Counted from the first letter of the stretch, positions 15,823 through 24,123 are shown. The stretch: DNA of 26,067 bases from CAZMMV01 sp964567475 (GCA_964567475.1 CAZMMV010000017.1:1-26067); one strand, 5' to 3'. Notes: generated from the sequence alone by a model not told the origin. Made by a program: numbers and translations.

Positions 15823-15866
15823 CCTTTCTATTTTATATTATCTACCTTTCTATTTTATATTATCTA
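15823..15866. repeat. Perfect 22-bp tandem duplication upstream of queG
   Basis: Two directly adjacent identical 22-base copies (15823-15844 and 15845-15866), each containing TATTTTATATTATC. On the minus strand each copy offers a -10-like TATAAA/TAATAT and an AGAAAGG, so copy number could alter queG expression. Confidence 0.85.
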
Positions 15867-15926
15867 TATGTATAACTATAGCATATTATCTTTACTTTTT
15901 AACTATTTATAGTTACTATAATATGT

Positions 15927-15932
15927 TATAAT
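15927..15932 (+). promoter_or_regulatory. Candidate -10 of rodA
   Basis: A TATAAT hexamer 30 bases before the rodA start codon. A second TATAAT lies at 15917-15922. No good -35 is seen for either, so the call is tentative. Confidence 0.35.
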
Positions 15933-15962
15933 TGAATTTGAATTATAGAAAGGAGCATTATA

Positions 15963-17069
15963 TTGTTTAATTTTAAAAGAAAAGCATATAAAAAATTCGA
16001 TTATATACTATTTTTTATAACATTATTATTGTGTGGATTTGGTATATTGATGATAATGAGTGCCACCTTAAGTTATGATAATATACGTTTTGTAAAAACC
16101 CAAAGTATTGCTACTATAGCCGGAATAATCACCATGATTATATTTGTCTTATTAGATTATGAATTTCTTGGCAAAGTTTATATACCTATATATATAGCAT
16201 CTAACTTACTTTTATTAGCAGTTTTAGTATGGGGTATAGGAATGGATCAATGGGGTGCTCAATCCTGGCTTAAGATAGGACCTTTAATATTTCAACCTTC
16301 AGAATTTGTAAAAATTGGCTTAATTATATCCTTAGCTAAATTTATGGACAATAATAAAGAAAGCATAAACGAACCCTTTACCTTACTTAAAATTCTAGCT
16401 TTTGCCTTTACACCAGTACTGCTTATACTTTTACAGCCAGACGCTGGTACCGCAATGGTTTTTATCTTTTTTATAGCTGTAATGTTGTTTATTGCTGGTG
16501 TAGATTTTAAATACTTTGCCTATGCCCTGGCTATAGGACTTCTTAGTTTACCTGTATTGTGGTTTAATCTAGATAAATATCAAAAAAACCGTATTTTTGA
16601 TTTTTTAGAACCTGAAAGAGACCCTTTAGGTACAGGATATCAAGTTATTCAAGGTAAAATAGCCATTGGTTCTGGCAAGGTCTTTGGTAGGGGTCTATTT
16701 GAAGGAGTTCAGACTCAATATAACTATATACCTGAAAAACAAACAGATTTTATCTTCCCAGTTATAGTGGAAGAATTAGGTTTTATAGGAGGATTTGCTC
16801 TTATACTACTATATATTATCCTTATAAACAGATTTATAAAAATAGCTAAAAAATCAAAAGACTTATTTGGATCTCTTATGATAGTTGGTTTTGCTGGGAT
16901 GTTTGTATTCCATATATGGGAAAATATCGGCATGACCATGGGATTGATGCCAATGACAGGTATACCATTACCATTTATAAGCTATGGTGGTACATTTCAG
17001 TTATCTAATTTAATCTGTATAGGGATTATATTAAGTGTAGGAGTTCATAGAGAAGAATTAAGTTTCTAG
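15963..17069 (+). CDS. rodA: RodA/FtsW-family peptidoglycan glycosyltransferase (RodA-like)
   Basis: A SEDS-family polytopic membrane protein of 368 residues with about ten membrane segments. It has WLKIGPLIFQPSEFVKI (near 100-116), the large extracytoplasmic loop GTGYQVIQGKIAIGSG with YNYIPEKQTDFIF (about 215-262), and GIPLPFISYGGT near the end. These proteins polymerise glycan strands from lipid II with a partner class B PBP. Loop wording and length favour RodA over FtsW. Start is TTG 15963 with AAAGGAG seven bases before it. It stands alone, divergent from queG and convergent with the anti-sigma gene, from which a bidirectional terminator separates it. No PBP partner is in view. Confidence 0.92.
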   Translation: MFNFKRKAYKKFDYILFFITLLLCGFGILMIMSATLSYDNIRFVKTQSIATIAGIITMIIFVLLDYEFLGKVYIPIYIASNLLLLAVLVWGIGMDQWGAQSWLKIGPLIFQPSEFVKIGLIISLAKFMDNNKESINEPFTLLKILAFAFTPVLLILLQPDAGTAMVFIFFIAVMLFIAGVDFKYFAYALAIGLLSLPVLWFNLDKYQKNRIFDFLEPERDPLGTGYQVIQGKIAIGSGKVFGRGLFEGVQTQYNYIPEKQTDFIFPVIVEELGFIGGFALILLYIILINRFIKIAKKSKDLFGSLMIVGFAGMFVFHIWENIGMTMGLMPMTGIPLPFISYGGTFQLSNLICIGIILSVGVHREELSF

Positions 17070-17106
17070 CATAATATAATATATAAACTTATTTTAAAAA
17101 TAAAAA

Positions 17107-17154
17107 ATGCCTAAGACTTCAAAACAAGGAAGTCCTAGGCATCTTTTATTTTTA
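17107..17154. terminator. Bidirectional terminator between rodA and the anti-sigma gene
   Basis: Stem ATGCCTAAGACTTC (17107-17120) with GGAAGTCCTAGGCAT (17128-17142). A T-rich run follows on the plus strand and a T-rich tract on the minus strand, so it can serve both convergent units. Confidence 0.85.
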
Positions 17155-17168
17155 TATTGTTAAATAAC

Positions 17169-17212
17169 ATTAGGGGGCAAATTGATCTGTACTATATTAT
17201 CATGCCCTAATT
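17169..17212 (-). terminator. Weak second hairpin after the anti-sigma gene
   Basis: CATTAGGGGGCA pairs with TGCCCTAAT across a loop of about 25 bases, with two unpaired Gs, just beyond the anti-sigma stop codon. It may assist termination. The large loop makes this uncertain. Confidence 0.3.
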
Positions 17213-17214
17213 AT

Positions 17215-18117
17215 TTATTTTATATACTCATTACTAACTAAAACATCTGATAAAGCTTCTGTTGGTATAGTGAATTCTAAAGATCCCATATATCCAGGTG
17301 CAACTTCATACTTATCAAAAGAAATAACTAATTTATTATTTTCATTAATATAGAATGATTGTTCTGGAGAAATCTTCTCAAAGTTATCTATAATATTTTC
17401 ATCTTCACCAATTTCTTCTATCCAATAAATATTTTCTTCATCTTTTTTATTATTTTCTATCATTTGTTCTTTAATGTTTTTACTAATAACTTCAACATAA
17501 CTATCATCTTTAAATAAAGAAGGTAATGTTATTAAAATATTGTCTTTCTTAGAAACTGTATCGTATTTAAACTCTTCAGAAGAAGAAGCTGCTGTATTTA
17601 CAGTATATCTACCTATTGATAATATATCATCTGTATCAGTTTTTACAACATATCCACTATCTACTCCTAAGTGTCCTCCACCTTTTTCTTCTAATTCTTT
17701 AATTTCTTCTAAAAACTCATCATAAAGTTTTGTATTTTCTTCTAAATATTTTTCATTTAAACTATTTTGTAAATCTTCATTTTCTAAACCTTCTATTTTG
17801 GGTGTAGCTATTTTTCCATCATAATTATCTTTATCTACATTGTACTCTTTAAATGTCATTACTCTAACTACACCACCAATGATAGGTATGCTTCCTAAAC
17901 TATCTGCCATTGCCGGACTAGTATTTACACCTACTGCCACTATTCCTAAAGCTGCTGCCACTGATGCTGTTGAGATTACTGCTTTTTTAATATTATTTTG
18001 TTTTTTCATTTCTAATTTTCTCTCCTTTAATGTTTTTTTTATAACAAAATCCAACTCCTCTGGAATGGAAATATCCATATACTCTTTTTTAAGCTTTTCT
18101 AGTTTTTTATTATTCAT
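17215..18117 (-). CDS. RsiV-like anti-sigma factor
   Basis: A 300-residue single-pass membrane protein. Residues 1-43 are cytoplasmic and should bind the sigma factor. A membrane segment lies at about 44-64 (ISTASVAAALGIVAVGV). The outside part begins with SLGSIPIIGGVVRVMTF and ends with a DUF3298-type domain (LPSLFKDDSYVEVI to FTIPTEAL). This is the architecture of RsiV, which binds lysozyme and is then cleaved to release SigV. The gene overlaps the sigma gene by four bases (ATGA), so their synthesis is coupled. Whether this protein senses lysozyme or another envelope signal cannot be told from sequence alone. Confidence 0.85.
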   Translation of the reverse strand: MNNKKLEKLKKEYMDISIPEELDFVIKKTLKERKLEMKKQNNIKKAVISTASVAAALGIVAVGVNTSPAMADSLGSIPIIGGVVRVMTFKEYNVDKDNYDGKIATPKIEGLENEDLQNSLNEKYLEENTKLYDEFLEEIKELEEKGGGHLGVDSGYVVKTDTDDILSIGRYTVNTAASSSEEFKYDTVSKKDNILITLPSLFKDDSYVEVISKNIKEQMIENNKKDEENIYWIEEIGEDENIIDNFEKISPEQSFYINENNKLVISFDKYEVAPGYMGSLEFTIPTEALSDVLVSNEYIK

Positions 18118-18623
18118 GACATACCTCCTAGCTGGCTATCTATGTTAATCTCTATTTTTAAGTCCTCTAAAGCTTTGTAAAGTCTAGTTTTTATAGTATT
18201 GATATTTTCATCTAAAACTTCTGCTATTTCTTTTATTTTTAAATCTTCAAAATACCTTAATATTATAATTATTCGATAGTCATGAGGGAGTCCATAAAGT
18301 GCTCTTTCTAAATCTATATCCTTATAATTATCACTATGACCTGTATCATTATTTAGTAAAAACTCTTCATCTACTAAGATTTCTCTTTTTCTCTTCCGGA
18401 TAAAATCTATGGAAGTATTTACTACTATTCTATAAAACCATGTTTTTATAGCCTTAGGATCCTTAAGGCTATCCATATATAAAAAAGATTTATATATGGA
18501 TTCTTGAACAATATCTAAAGCATCTTGACTGTTTCTTACATAACTATAAGCTAATCTATAAATAACTTCTTTATAATCTGTTACATAGTTTTCAATATAC
18601 TTTTCTAAATCTTTTTTGCGCAT
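18114..18623 (-). CDS. ECF RNA polymerase sigma factor (SigV-like)
   Basis: A 169-residue ECF sigma factor. Region 2 covers about 19-82 (YRLAYSYVRNSQDALDIVQE, then TWFYRIVVNTSIDFIRKRKR). Region 4 covers about 115-160 (LPHDYRIIIILRYFEDLKIK, then INTIKTRLYKALEDLK). It directs RNA polymerase to envelope-stress promoters. It is paired with the overlapping RsiV-like gene, which supports a SigV assignment. Start ATG has GAGGGG nine bases upstream. The promoter region holds an ECF-type site, so the unit probably activates itself. Confidence 0.93.
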   Translation of the reverse strand: MRKKDLEKYIENYVTDYKEVIYRLAYSYVRNSQDALDIVQESIYKSFLYMDSLKDPKAIKTWFYRIVVNTSIDFIRKRKREILVDEEFLLNNDTGHSDNYKDIDLERALYGLPHDYRIIIILRYFEDLKIKEIAEVLDENINTIKTRLYKALEDLKIEINIDSQLGGMS

Positions 18624-18670
18624 TTTTTATTCCCCTCATTTGATGTACATCTTAAAAGCTCTTACACTAT

Positions 18671-18698
18671 ATAGACGGATAACTATGGTAAAAAGTTT
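18671..18698 (-). promoter_or_regulatory. Predicted autoregulatory ECF promoter of the sigma/anti-sigma unit
   Basis: Minus-strand AAACTTTTT (18698-18690) and CGTCTAT (18677-18671), with 15 bases between AAACTT and CGTCTA. The CGTCTA -10 is characteristic of SigV-type ECF promoters, and the spacing is as expected. Confidence 0.65.
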
Positions 18699-18780
18699 TA
18701 ATTATTCCAAAAAACTTTAAAATACTTTTAAAAAATAGGAATAATCCATGTCTACTCATGAACTATTCCTACCATATATC

Positions 18781-19341
18781 CTATTCCATTCTCTCCCATT
18801 TCATCTCTTTACCACTCATATCATATTTCTTTCTTTTAGACGATACATCCTCAATTTTTATTTTATATACATTAGTTCTATTTAACCCTGCTTTAATAGC
18901 CATATCAAAATATTGCATTTTCTCAGAAGTATATTTTTCACATATAAGCTTCATAGCCTTTATCTTTTCATCTTGATCTTCCACTAAATTTACCTTACCT
19001 GATACAATAGTTGACTCAAACTCAGTTGTAAATACACTACTAATCAATACTACGGCCTTTGAATCATCCCTTGCGATCTCATCTAGTTCATCTTTAGTAA
19101 AGTTTTCTGGCACTTTTACTTGTCCCACAAAAGCTACACTCACACTAGGGTTTTTTGCCAATACCTCTGTCTTTCTACCATCCTTTGCTGAATGAAAATA
19201 TAAAAACTCTCCATCCCTTACTATAGATAAAGGAAGACCATAAGCTTTATCTTCATCTATCATTGAAATAATACCATATTTTGATTTATCTATTATCTCC
19301 ATCCCAAACTCCTTACTCATTTGTCTATCTTTTCTTCTCAT
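18781..19341 (-). CDS. Pyridoxamine 5'-phosphate oxidase-like flavoprotein, NimA-like
   Basis: A 186-residue split-barrel FMN-binding protein of the NimA group. It begins MRRKDRQM and continues with YGIISMIDEDKAYGLPLSIV and LYFHSAKDGRKTEVL, the FMN phosphate-binding stretch of the family. VSVAFVGQV and the 'FTTEFESTIVSGKVNLVED' strand pair follow. Relatives include 5-nitroimidazole reductases and uncharacterised flavoproteins, so the natural substrate is unknown. ATG 19341 has GGAGTGACAGATT upstream. It follows nudC by 66 bases in the same direction and may be cotranscribed. No terminator is seen between them. Confidence 0.87.
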   Translation of the reverse strand: MRRKDRQMSKEFGMEIIDKSKYGIISMIDEDKAYGLPLSIVRDGEFLYFHSAKDGRKTEVLAKNPSVSVAFVGQVKVPENFTKDELDEIARDDSKAVVLISSVFTTEFESTIVSGKVNLVEDQDEKIKAMKLICEKYTSEKMQYFDMAIKAGLNRTNVYKIKIEDVSSKRKKYDMSGKEMKWERME

Positions 19342-19407
19342 AATCTGTCACTCCTTTAATTAAATATACTATAATATATTTAAGGACAAATAACAGAGCC
19401 CTTTTTA

Positions 19408-20250
19408 CTATCTATTTAAAAACCAGTCAATCAATCTAGTACTTATACTTATAGATTTCTTATATATACCAGGAATTTCTTCTTTTGCAAACCATTTAGC
19501 ATGAGTTATTTCATCATTATCTACATTTATGTCCCCTTCTAAATATTCCGCTGTATATGCTATCATCATTGAATGTGGAAAAGGCCAAGGTTGTGAACCA
19601 AAGTATTTTATATTATCTACCTTTATACCAGTCTCTTCAAATACTTCCCTTCTAACACAATCTTCAAAAGTTTCACCTAGTTCAACAAAACCTGCTATTA
19701 CTGAATACATACCATCTTCAAACATTCTGTTATGGCCCATTAGCAATTTATCGCCCTTTGTTACAGCTACTATTATTGCATTAGCCGCCTTTGGCCAAAC
19801 TGTATGATTACATTTAGTGCAAGAAATTGACCTATCGTCTCCTTCTTCTCTCGCTATTGTAGGAGAACCACACACACCACATCTTATATTAGATCTATAA
19901 TAATCCAATAAAAATCTTGCCCTTGCTAATACAAGAAACTCATCATTAGTTAATTGTTTTAAAAAGGTTCTCAAATCAATAAAAGAATAATCTTCTTCAT
20001 TAATAAGTTTATCAATCTCTCCACAATAACAGTTAACACCATTAGAAGCACCCAAGCAATGAAAATGTCTAACTTCTAATTTAGCATTTTCTACTTCTTC
20101 CTTACTAGGAAGAAGATACTTTCCATCTTCTAGCTTTACCATAAGTTTGTCTTCCTTCAATAAATACATATTATCTTGATTGTGATTATTATATAAAGGT
20201 CTTTTTGAAGGTTCAAAGCTTATATAATTTTCTTTTTCTACGTTTGACAT
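19408..20250 (-). CDS. nudC: NAD(+) diphosphatase
   Basis: About 280 residues. It has a zinc ribbon CGVCG...CTKCN in the middle, then the Nudix box GFVELGETFEDCVRREVFEETGI (the GX5EX7REXXEEXG pattern) and the NudC-specific SQPWPFPHS. It hydrolyses NADH/NAD to NMNH and AMP and may remove NAD caps from RNA. An N-terminal NudC-like region precedes the zinc ribbon. I prefer ATG 20250, eight bases after GGAG, over the in-frame GTG at 20259. It starts 27 bases after tdk, so the two form an operon. Confidence 0.95.
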   Translation of the reverse strand: MSNVEKENYISFEPSKRPLYNNHNQDNMYLLKEDKLMVKLEDGKYLLPSKEEVENAKLEVRHFHCLGASNGVNCYCGEIDKLINEEDYSFIDLRTFLKQLTNDEFLVLARARFLLDYYRSNIRCGVCGSPTIAREEGDDRSISCTKCNHTVWPKAANAIIVAVTKGDKLLMGHNRMFEDGMYSVIAGFVELGETFEDCVRREVFEETGIKVDNIKYFGSQPWPFPHSMMIAYTAEYLEGDINVDNDEITHAKWFAKEEIPGIYKKSISISTRLIDWFLNR

Positions 20251-20277
20251 ATTTATCACTCCATATTTATTTAAATT

Positions 20278-20841
20278 TTATTTCTCTCGCAAAAAACATT
20301 TCCTACAAAGTGGCTCATATTCATTTAATGCACCTAAGACTATTCTTTCTTTTTCATTAGTCTTTCTGTGACTTATCCAAGCATCTGAACCACACTTTAC
20401 ACACACTGCATGATGCTTATATAAATAATCCGCAAAAGGCATTAGTTCTTTTACTACTTCAAAAGGCTTACCTGTAAAATCTATATCTAAACCTGCTAAA
20501 ACAACAGTTATATCCTTTTCTAAAAGACTACTTACAACTTCTACTATATCTTTTGTTTTTCCTTCTAAAAACTGAACTTCATCTATACCAACAACATCTA
20601 ATTCATGTTCTTTACAATATTCACTTACCTCATAAATATTATTTACCCAAACTGCATTCAATGAAGTATTATCATGAGTTACTATTTTACACTCTGGATT
20701 TCTTTTATCTACAGTTGGCTTAAAAGCGACTGTTCTATATTTTGCTATATTAAATCTCTTAAGATCTTTTTCTAAACTGGAGGTCTTTCCTGAAAACATT
20801 GACCCTGTATGTATTATTAATTTTCCTTTGTATTGATGCAA
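20278..20841 (-). CDS. tdk: Thymidine kinase
   Basis: A type II thymidine kinase of about 187 residues: P-loop GSMFSGKTS, Walker-B-like VVGIDEVQFL, the lasso/active-site region GLDIDFTGKPF and a structural zinc site CVKCGS...CRKCF. It phosphorylates thymidine with ATP for DNA synthesis. I choose TTG 20841 (codons LHQYKGKLIIHTG), because AAGGGGTG lies five bases before it. The ATG at 20865 is in frame but has no ribosome site. It is first in an operon with nudC and divergent from the ABC transporter genes. Confidence 0.95.
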   Translation of the reverse strand: MHQYKGKLIIHTGSMFSGKTSSLEKDLKRFNIAKYRTVAFKPTVDKRNPECKIVTHDNTSLNAVWVNNIYEVSEYCKEHELDVVGIDEVQFLEGKTKDIVEVVSSLLEKDITVVLAGLDIDFTGKPFEVVKELMPFADYLYKHHAVCVKCGSDAWISHRKTNEKERIVLGALNEYEPLCRKCFLREK

Positions 20842-20977
20842 GTAATCACCCCTTATTATATTCATTTAAATATTATATCATCTTTTACTATATTAACAAA
20901 TCTTTAATCTATTTCACATAATCATATACCCAAGAATAGACTAAAGTACTATATATTTTGTTTTTGGGGGGTATCGT

Positions 20978-21757
20978 ATGGATGATAATATTTTAGTTGA
21001 ACTCAATAATGTTGAAATGTTTTACCATAGTTTAGACGGTGAAACTCAAGCTATTAAAGATATCTCTTTTAATGTGTTAAAAGGGGAAATCGTAGGAATT
21101 GTTGGTCCCAGTGGATGTGGTAAATCTACTTTACTTTCCATAGTAGCTGGATTGATAAAACCTAGCAAGGGCCATGTATTAATAAATAATAACAAAGTGA
21201 CGAAAGCCACTAAGAGTATTGGATATATGTTTCAAAATGATCAACTTTTAGAATGGAGAAACATTTTACAAAATGTAGTCTTAGGACTTGAAATACAAGG
21301 CAAGGTCACTTCTGATGAATACAAAATTGCTGAAAAGATGCTAAGAAATTATGGATTAGGTGATTTTATATACTCATATCCTAGTCAATTATCTGGTGGT
21401 ATGAGGCAGAGAGTAGCCCTAGTTAGAACACTTATCTTGCAGCCTAGTCTACTATTACTAGATGAACCCTTTTCCGCCTTAGACTATCAAACTAGGCTAG
21501 CAATAGCAGATGAGATAGGAATTATATTAAAAAAAGAAGGAAAAACTGCATTACTAGTAACACATGATATAGCAGAGGCAATTAGTTTATCAGATAGAAT
21601 AGTTATACTTTCAAATAGACCAGCTACCATAAAGGAGATAATAGATATCGATTTAACTTGCCCCGAGGGTGCAAAAACCCCTTTGAAATGTAGGGAAGCT
21701 CCTGAATTTAGACACTATTTCAATAAAATATGGAAGGAGCTGGATGTTCATGTCTAA
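20978..21757 (+). CDS. ABC transporter ATPase, SsuB/TauB/NrtD-like
   Basis: A 259-residue ATPase of the nitrate/sulfonate/taurine/thiamine-precursor importer class. It has Walker A GPSGCGKST, signature LSGGMRQR, Walker B LLLLDEPFSALD and switch VTHDIAEA. The ribosome site is an unusual run of six Gs (20966-20971) seven bases before ATG. The gene overlaps the permease gene by 14 bases (8 if the second ATG is used). No substrate-binding protein is adjacent, so the substrate cannot be inferred. Confidence 0.93.
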   Translation: MDDNILVELNNVEMFYHSLDGETQAIKDISFNVLKGEIVGIVGPSGCGKSTLLSIVAGLIKPSKGHVLINNNKVTKATKSIGYMFQNDQLLEWRNILQNVVLGLEIQGKVTSDEYKIAEKMLRNYGLGDFIYSYPSQLSGGMRQRVALVRTLILQPSLLLLDEPFSALDYQTRLAIADEIGIILKKEGKTALLVTHDIAEAISLSDRIVILSNRPATIKEIIDIDLTCPEGAKTPLKCREAPEFRHYFNKIWKELDVHV

Positions 21758-22550
21758 AAAAAATAATTCTAAAGAACATGAAAAATATTTAATACAGGTA
21801 AAAAAGAAAAAAAACACAATAACAACAACTCAAGTAAGCATATTTTTATTAGGCCTATGCCTGTGGGAACTTCTTGCTTATTTTAAATTAATAGACACCT
21901 TCTTAACAAGTTATCCTTCAGAAATATGGAAACTATTTTTAACTTATATAAAACAAGGCAATCTATTTCATCATGTAGGAGTTTCAGTTTTTGAAGTTAT
22001 TATAGGTTTTATAGGGGGAACTCTTTTAGGTATGATTATAGCAATAGGACTTTGGTGGTCAGATTTTTGGGCTAAAGTATTAGATCCTTATTTAGTAATG
22101 TTAAATAGTTTGCCCAAAACAGCCTTAGCCCCTATTATTATCATATGGGTAGGTGCAGGATATACTGGTATAATAGTAACAGCCATAAGTATATCTATAA
22201 TAGTAACTATAATGAATATGTTTGAAAGTTTTGTATCAGTAGACAAAGACCAAATAAAATTATTAAAAACCTTTGGAGCTTCTAAACTACAAACCTTACA
22301 AAAAATAGTTCTACCAGCTTCTATACCAGCTTTAATGAGCACATTAAAGATAAACATAGGTTTATCTTGGGTAGGTGTAATTGTAGGAGAGTTTTTAGTT
22401 TCAAAAGCCGGAATAGGATATTTAATAGTCTATGGAGGTCAAGTATTTAAATTTGATATTATAATGATGAGTGTATTTATTTTAACTTTAATATCAGCTT
22501 TAATGTACAAAGTAATATCAATAGCAGAAAATAAGTTTATAAAGTGGTAA
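21744..22550 (+). CDS. ABC transporter permease, SsuC/TauC-like
   Basis: A 268-residue BPD-family permease with about six membrane segments and an EAA-type loop (KTFGASKLQTLQKIVLPASI) that contacts the ATPase. A basic cytoplasmic N-terminus (residues 1-30, lysine-rich) precedes the first membrane span. Two starts are possible: ATG 21744, four bases after AAGGAG, or ATG 21750, ten bases after it. Both overlap the ATPase gene, implying coupled translation. The pair ends at a 45-bp palindrome that separates it from the convergent cyclophilin gene. The binding protein must be encoded elsewhere or be absent. Confidence 0.93.
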   Translation: MFMSKKNNSKEHEKYLIQVKKKKNTITTTQVSIFLLGLCLWELLAYFKLIDTFLTSYPSEIWKLFLTYIKQGNLFHHVGVSVFEVIIGFIGGTLLGMIIAIGLWWSDFWAKVLDPYLVMLNSLPKTALAPIIIIWVGAGYTGIIVTAISISIIVTIMNMFESFVSVDKDQIKLLKTFGASKLQTLQKIVLPASIPALMSTLKINIGLSWVGVIVGEFLVSKAGIGYLIVYGGQVFKFDIIMMSVFILTLISALMYKVISIAENKFIKW

Positions 22551-22557
22551 ATAAGAA

Positions 22558-22602
22558 AATAAGTATCAAAAATGGTGCCTGGCACCATTTTTGATACTTA
22601 TT
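22558..22602. terminator. 45-bp palindrome, copy 1, bidirectional terminator
   Basis: A perfect palindrome apart from one central base, with core GGTGCCTGGCACC and T runs within both arms. It lies between the convergent permease and cyclophilin genes. An identical copy is at 24494-24538. Confidence 0.85.
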
Positions 22603-22616
22603 CTTATCTGAGTTAC

Positions 22617-23222
22617 TTATTTATATATTTTTATTTCTACTTTTTCCATTACAACTGGGTCTACAGGCTTATCATTTCTTCCTACTTTTACAGAAGCAAT
22701 CTTATCAACTACATCCATTCCTTCATAAACTTGACCAAATACTGAATGTTTAAAGTCTAACCAAGGAGTACCTCCTAGTTCTTTATATGCCTCTATTACT
22801 TCTGATGTAAATCCACCTTCTTCTCCTATTTTAGTAATATCTTTTATCATATTATTATCTACATCTGTTTTTTGCACTATAAAGAATTGGCTTCCATTAG
22901 TATTAGGTCCTGCATTTGCCATGGATAGTGCCCCTCTTAAATTGTGATAATATGGGTCAAACTCATCCTCAAATGAATCACCCCATATACTTTCTCCACC
23001 TCTACCAGTACCATCAGGATCTCCACCTTGTATCATAAACTCATTCATTACCCTATGAAATGTAACACCATCATAATATCCATTTTTTGCATGAGTTTTA
23101 AAGTTTTCTACTGTCTTTGGTGCTGCCTTTTCAAAAAGTCTCACCTTAATTTCTCCATGATTTGTAGTTATAACAGCAACTTCTTCACCTTGACTTGGCA
23201 TTTGTAATTGTTCTAAGCTCAC
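22617..23222 (-). CDS. Peptidyl-prolyl cis-trans isomerase, cyclophilin type
   Basis: A 201-residue cytoplasmic cyclophilin with no signal peptide. The catalytic region has FHRVMNEFMIQGGDP (R within FHRV) and NTNGSQFFIVQ. An acidic/helical insertion of about 45 residues (about 127-160, DNNMIKDITKIGEEGG onward) precedes HSVFGQVYEGMDVV, making it longer than the minimal 165-residue form. It catalyses proline isomerisation in protein folding. Start is GTG 23222 with GGAGGAGATTAT before it. It follows the mgtC-like gene by 36 bases without a terminator, so they are probably cotranscribed. Confidence 0.95.
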   Translation of the reverse strand: MSLEQLQMPSQGEEVAVITTNHGEIKVRLFEKAAPKTVENFKTHAKNGYYDGVTFHRVMNEFMIQGGDPDGTGRGGESIWGDSFEDEFDPYYHNLRGALSMANAGPNTNGSQFFIVQKTDVDNNMIKDITKIGEEGGFTSEVIEAYKELGGTPWLDFKHSVFGQVYEGMDVVDKIASVKVGRNDKPVDPVVMEKVEIKIYK

Positions 23223-23258
23223 ATAATCTCCTCCTTCAATTTCTTAATTTTTTATAGT

Positions 23259-23966
23259 TTATGGATTTATATCTCCATTGCTACACCTTATTGTCTCGCC
23301 TTCATATATTACGTTTTCAACTCCTGTAATCCGATACAAGTCCTGATAAAATTTATAGCTTTCAAAAATATTTGGAATCTTTAATATAAATGTAATCTCC
23401 ATAATTCCAACTTCTTGTCTATAATTATTATTAGATATATATATATCCTTTATAGATATATTATAAGTTCCAAATAATACACCTATTTTTCCTATAATAC
23501 CTGGCCTACCTATAGCTATAATCTCTAAAGTTTTGTATCTTCTTTTAAATATTCCCTTTTCAAAAAGTCCTAAACTCATTAATGTTAAAAGTACAATTGC
23601 TGCTGTAAGAATTGACGCTAAATAATATCCTATACCTAAGCCTAAACCAATTCCAGCACTTACCCACAAACTAGCTGCAGTAGTCAGTCCATCTATACTA
23701 TTTCCCCTTACCATTATAGTACCTGCACCTAAAAAACCTATCCCACTAACAACCTGAGCTGCTAATCTAGATGGATCTACACTTTCAAAACCTGGTAAAT
23801 TAAATCCATCAATGGATATAAGCATTATCAATGTAGCTCCTAAAGTAACTAAAACATGTGTCCTAAGTCCTGCTGGCCTATTATTGATTTCTCTTTCCAG
23901 TCCTATTAAACCACCTATTATAGCAGCCATAAGAATTCTTTGAATAACTTCAAATGTCGATATCAT
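23259..23966 (-). CDS. MgtC/SapB family membrane protein
   Basis: A 235-residue protein with four to five membrane segments in the first 150 residues, including the family signature GGLIGLERE-NRPAGLRTH (residues 18-37), GIGFLGAGTI and LTTAASLWVSAGIGL. A soluble ACT-like C-terminal domain follows (about 150-235). Members are linked to magnesium limitation, acid adaptation or inhibition of the F-ATPase. The specific role here is unknown. ATG 23966 has AAGGGG eight bases before it. The divergent intergenic region contains a 12-bp inverted repeat that might be an operator. Confidence 0.92.
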   Translation of the reverse strand: MISTFEVIQRILMAAIIGGLIGLEREINNRPAGLRTHVLVTLGATLIMLISIDGFNLPGFESVDPSRLAAQVVSGIGFLGAGTIMVRGNSIDGLTTAASLWVSAGIGLGLGIGYYLASILTAAIVLLTLMSLGLFEKGIFKRRYKTLEIIAIGRPGIIGKIGVLFGTYNISIKDIYISNNNYRQEVGIMEITFILKIPNIFESYKFYQDLYRITGVENVIYEGETIRCSNGDINP

Positions 23967-24017
23967 AAATAAAACCCCTTACAATTAATTAAATTATTTA
24001 TCTATAATAATATATTA

Positions 24018-24079
24018 TAGTGAAAATAATATCATATCATATATTATTATTTCTTCATAACAATACTTTATTTTCACTA
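24018..24079. repeat. 12-bp inverted repeat between divergent mgtC-like and DUF1667 genes
   Basis: TAGTGAAAATAA (24018-24029) and its exact complement TTATTTTCACTA (24068-24079), 38 bases apart. This could be a paired operator or an RNA stem in the MgtC leader. The spacing (50 bases between arm starts, near five helical turns) would suit a DNA-looping dimer. Confidence 0.5.
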
Positions 24080-24087
24080 GCATATGT

Positions 24088-24093
24088 TATAAT
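24088..24093 (+). promoter_or_regulatory. Candidate -10 for the DUF1667 gene
   Basis: TATAAT 31 bases before the start codon. No strong -35. The predicted -35 position falls in the right arm of the inverted repeat (24068-24079). Confidence 0.4.
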
Positions 24094-24123
24094 TATTTTA
24101 TATATTATAAATGGAGGTTTTTT

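Noticed and set aside
15823..15866. CRISPR-like repeats
   Set aside because: Two adjacent copies without spacers and no cas genes.
18701..18745. 8-bp inverted repeat ATTATTCC/GGAATAAT upstream of the sigma gene
   Set aside because: Short arms, a 29-base AT-rich loop and no T run. Probably chance in AT-rich DNA.
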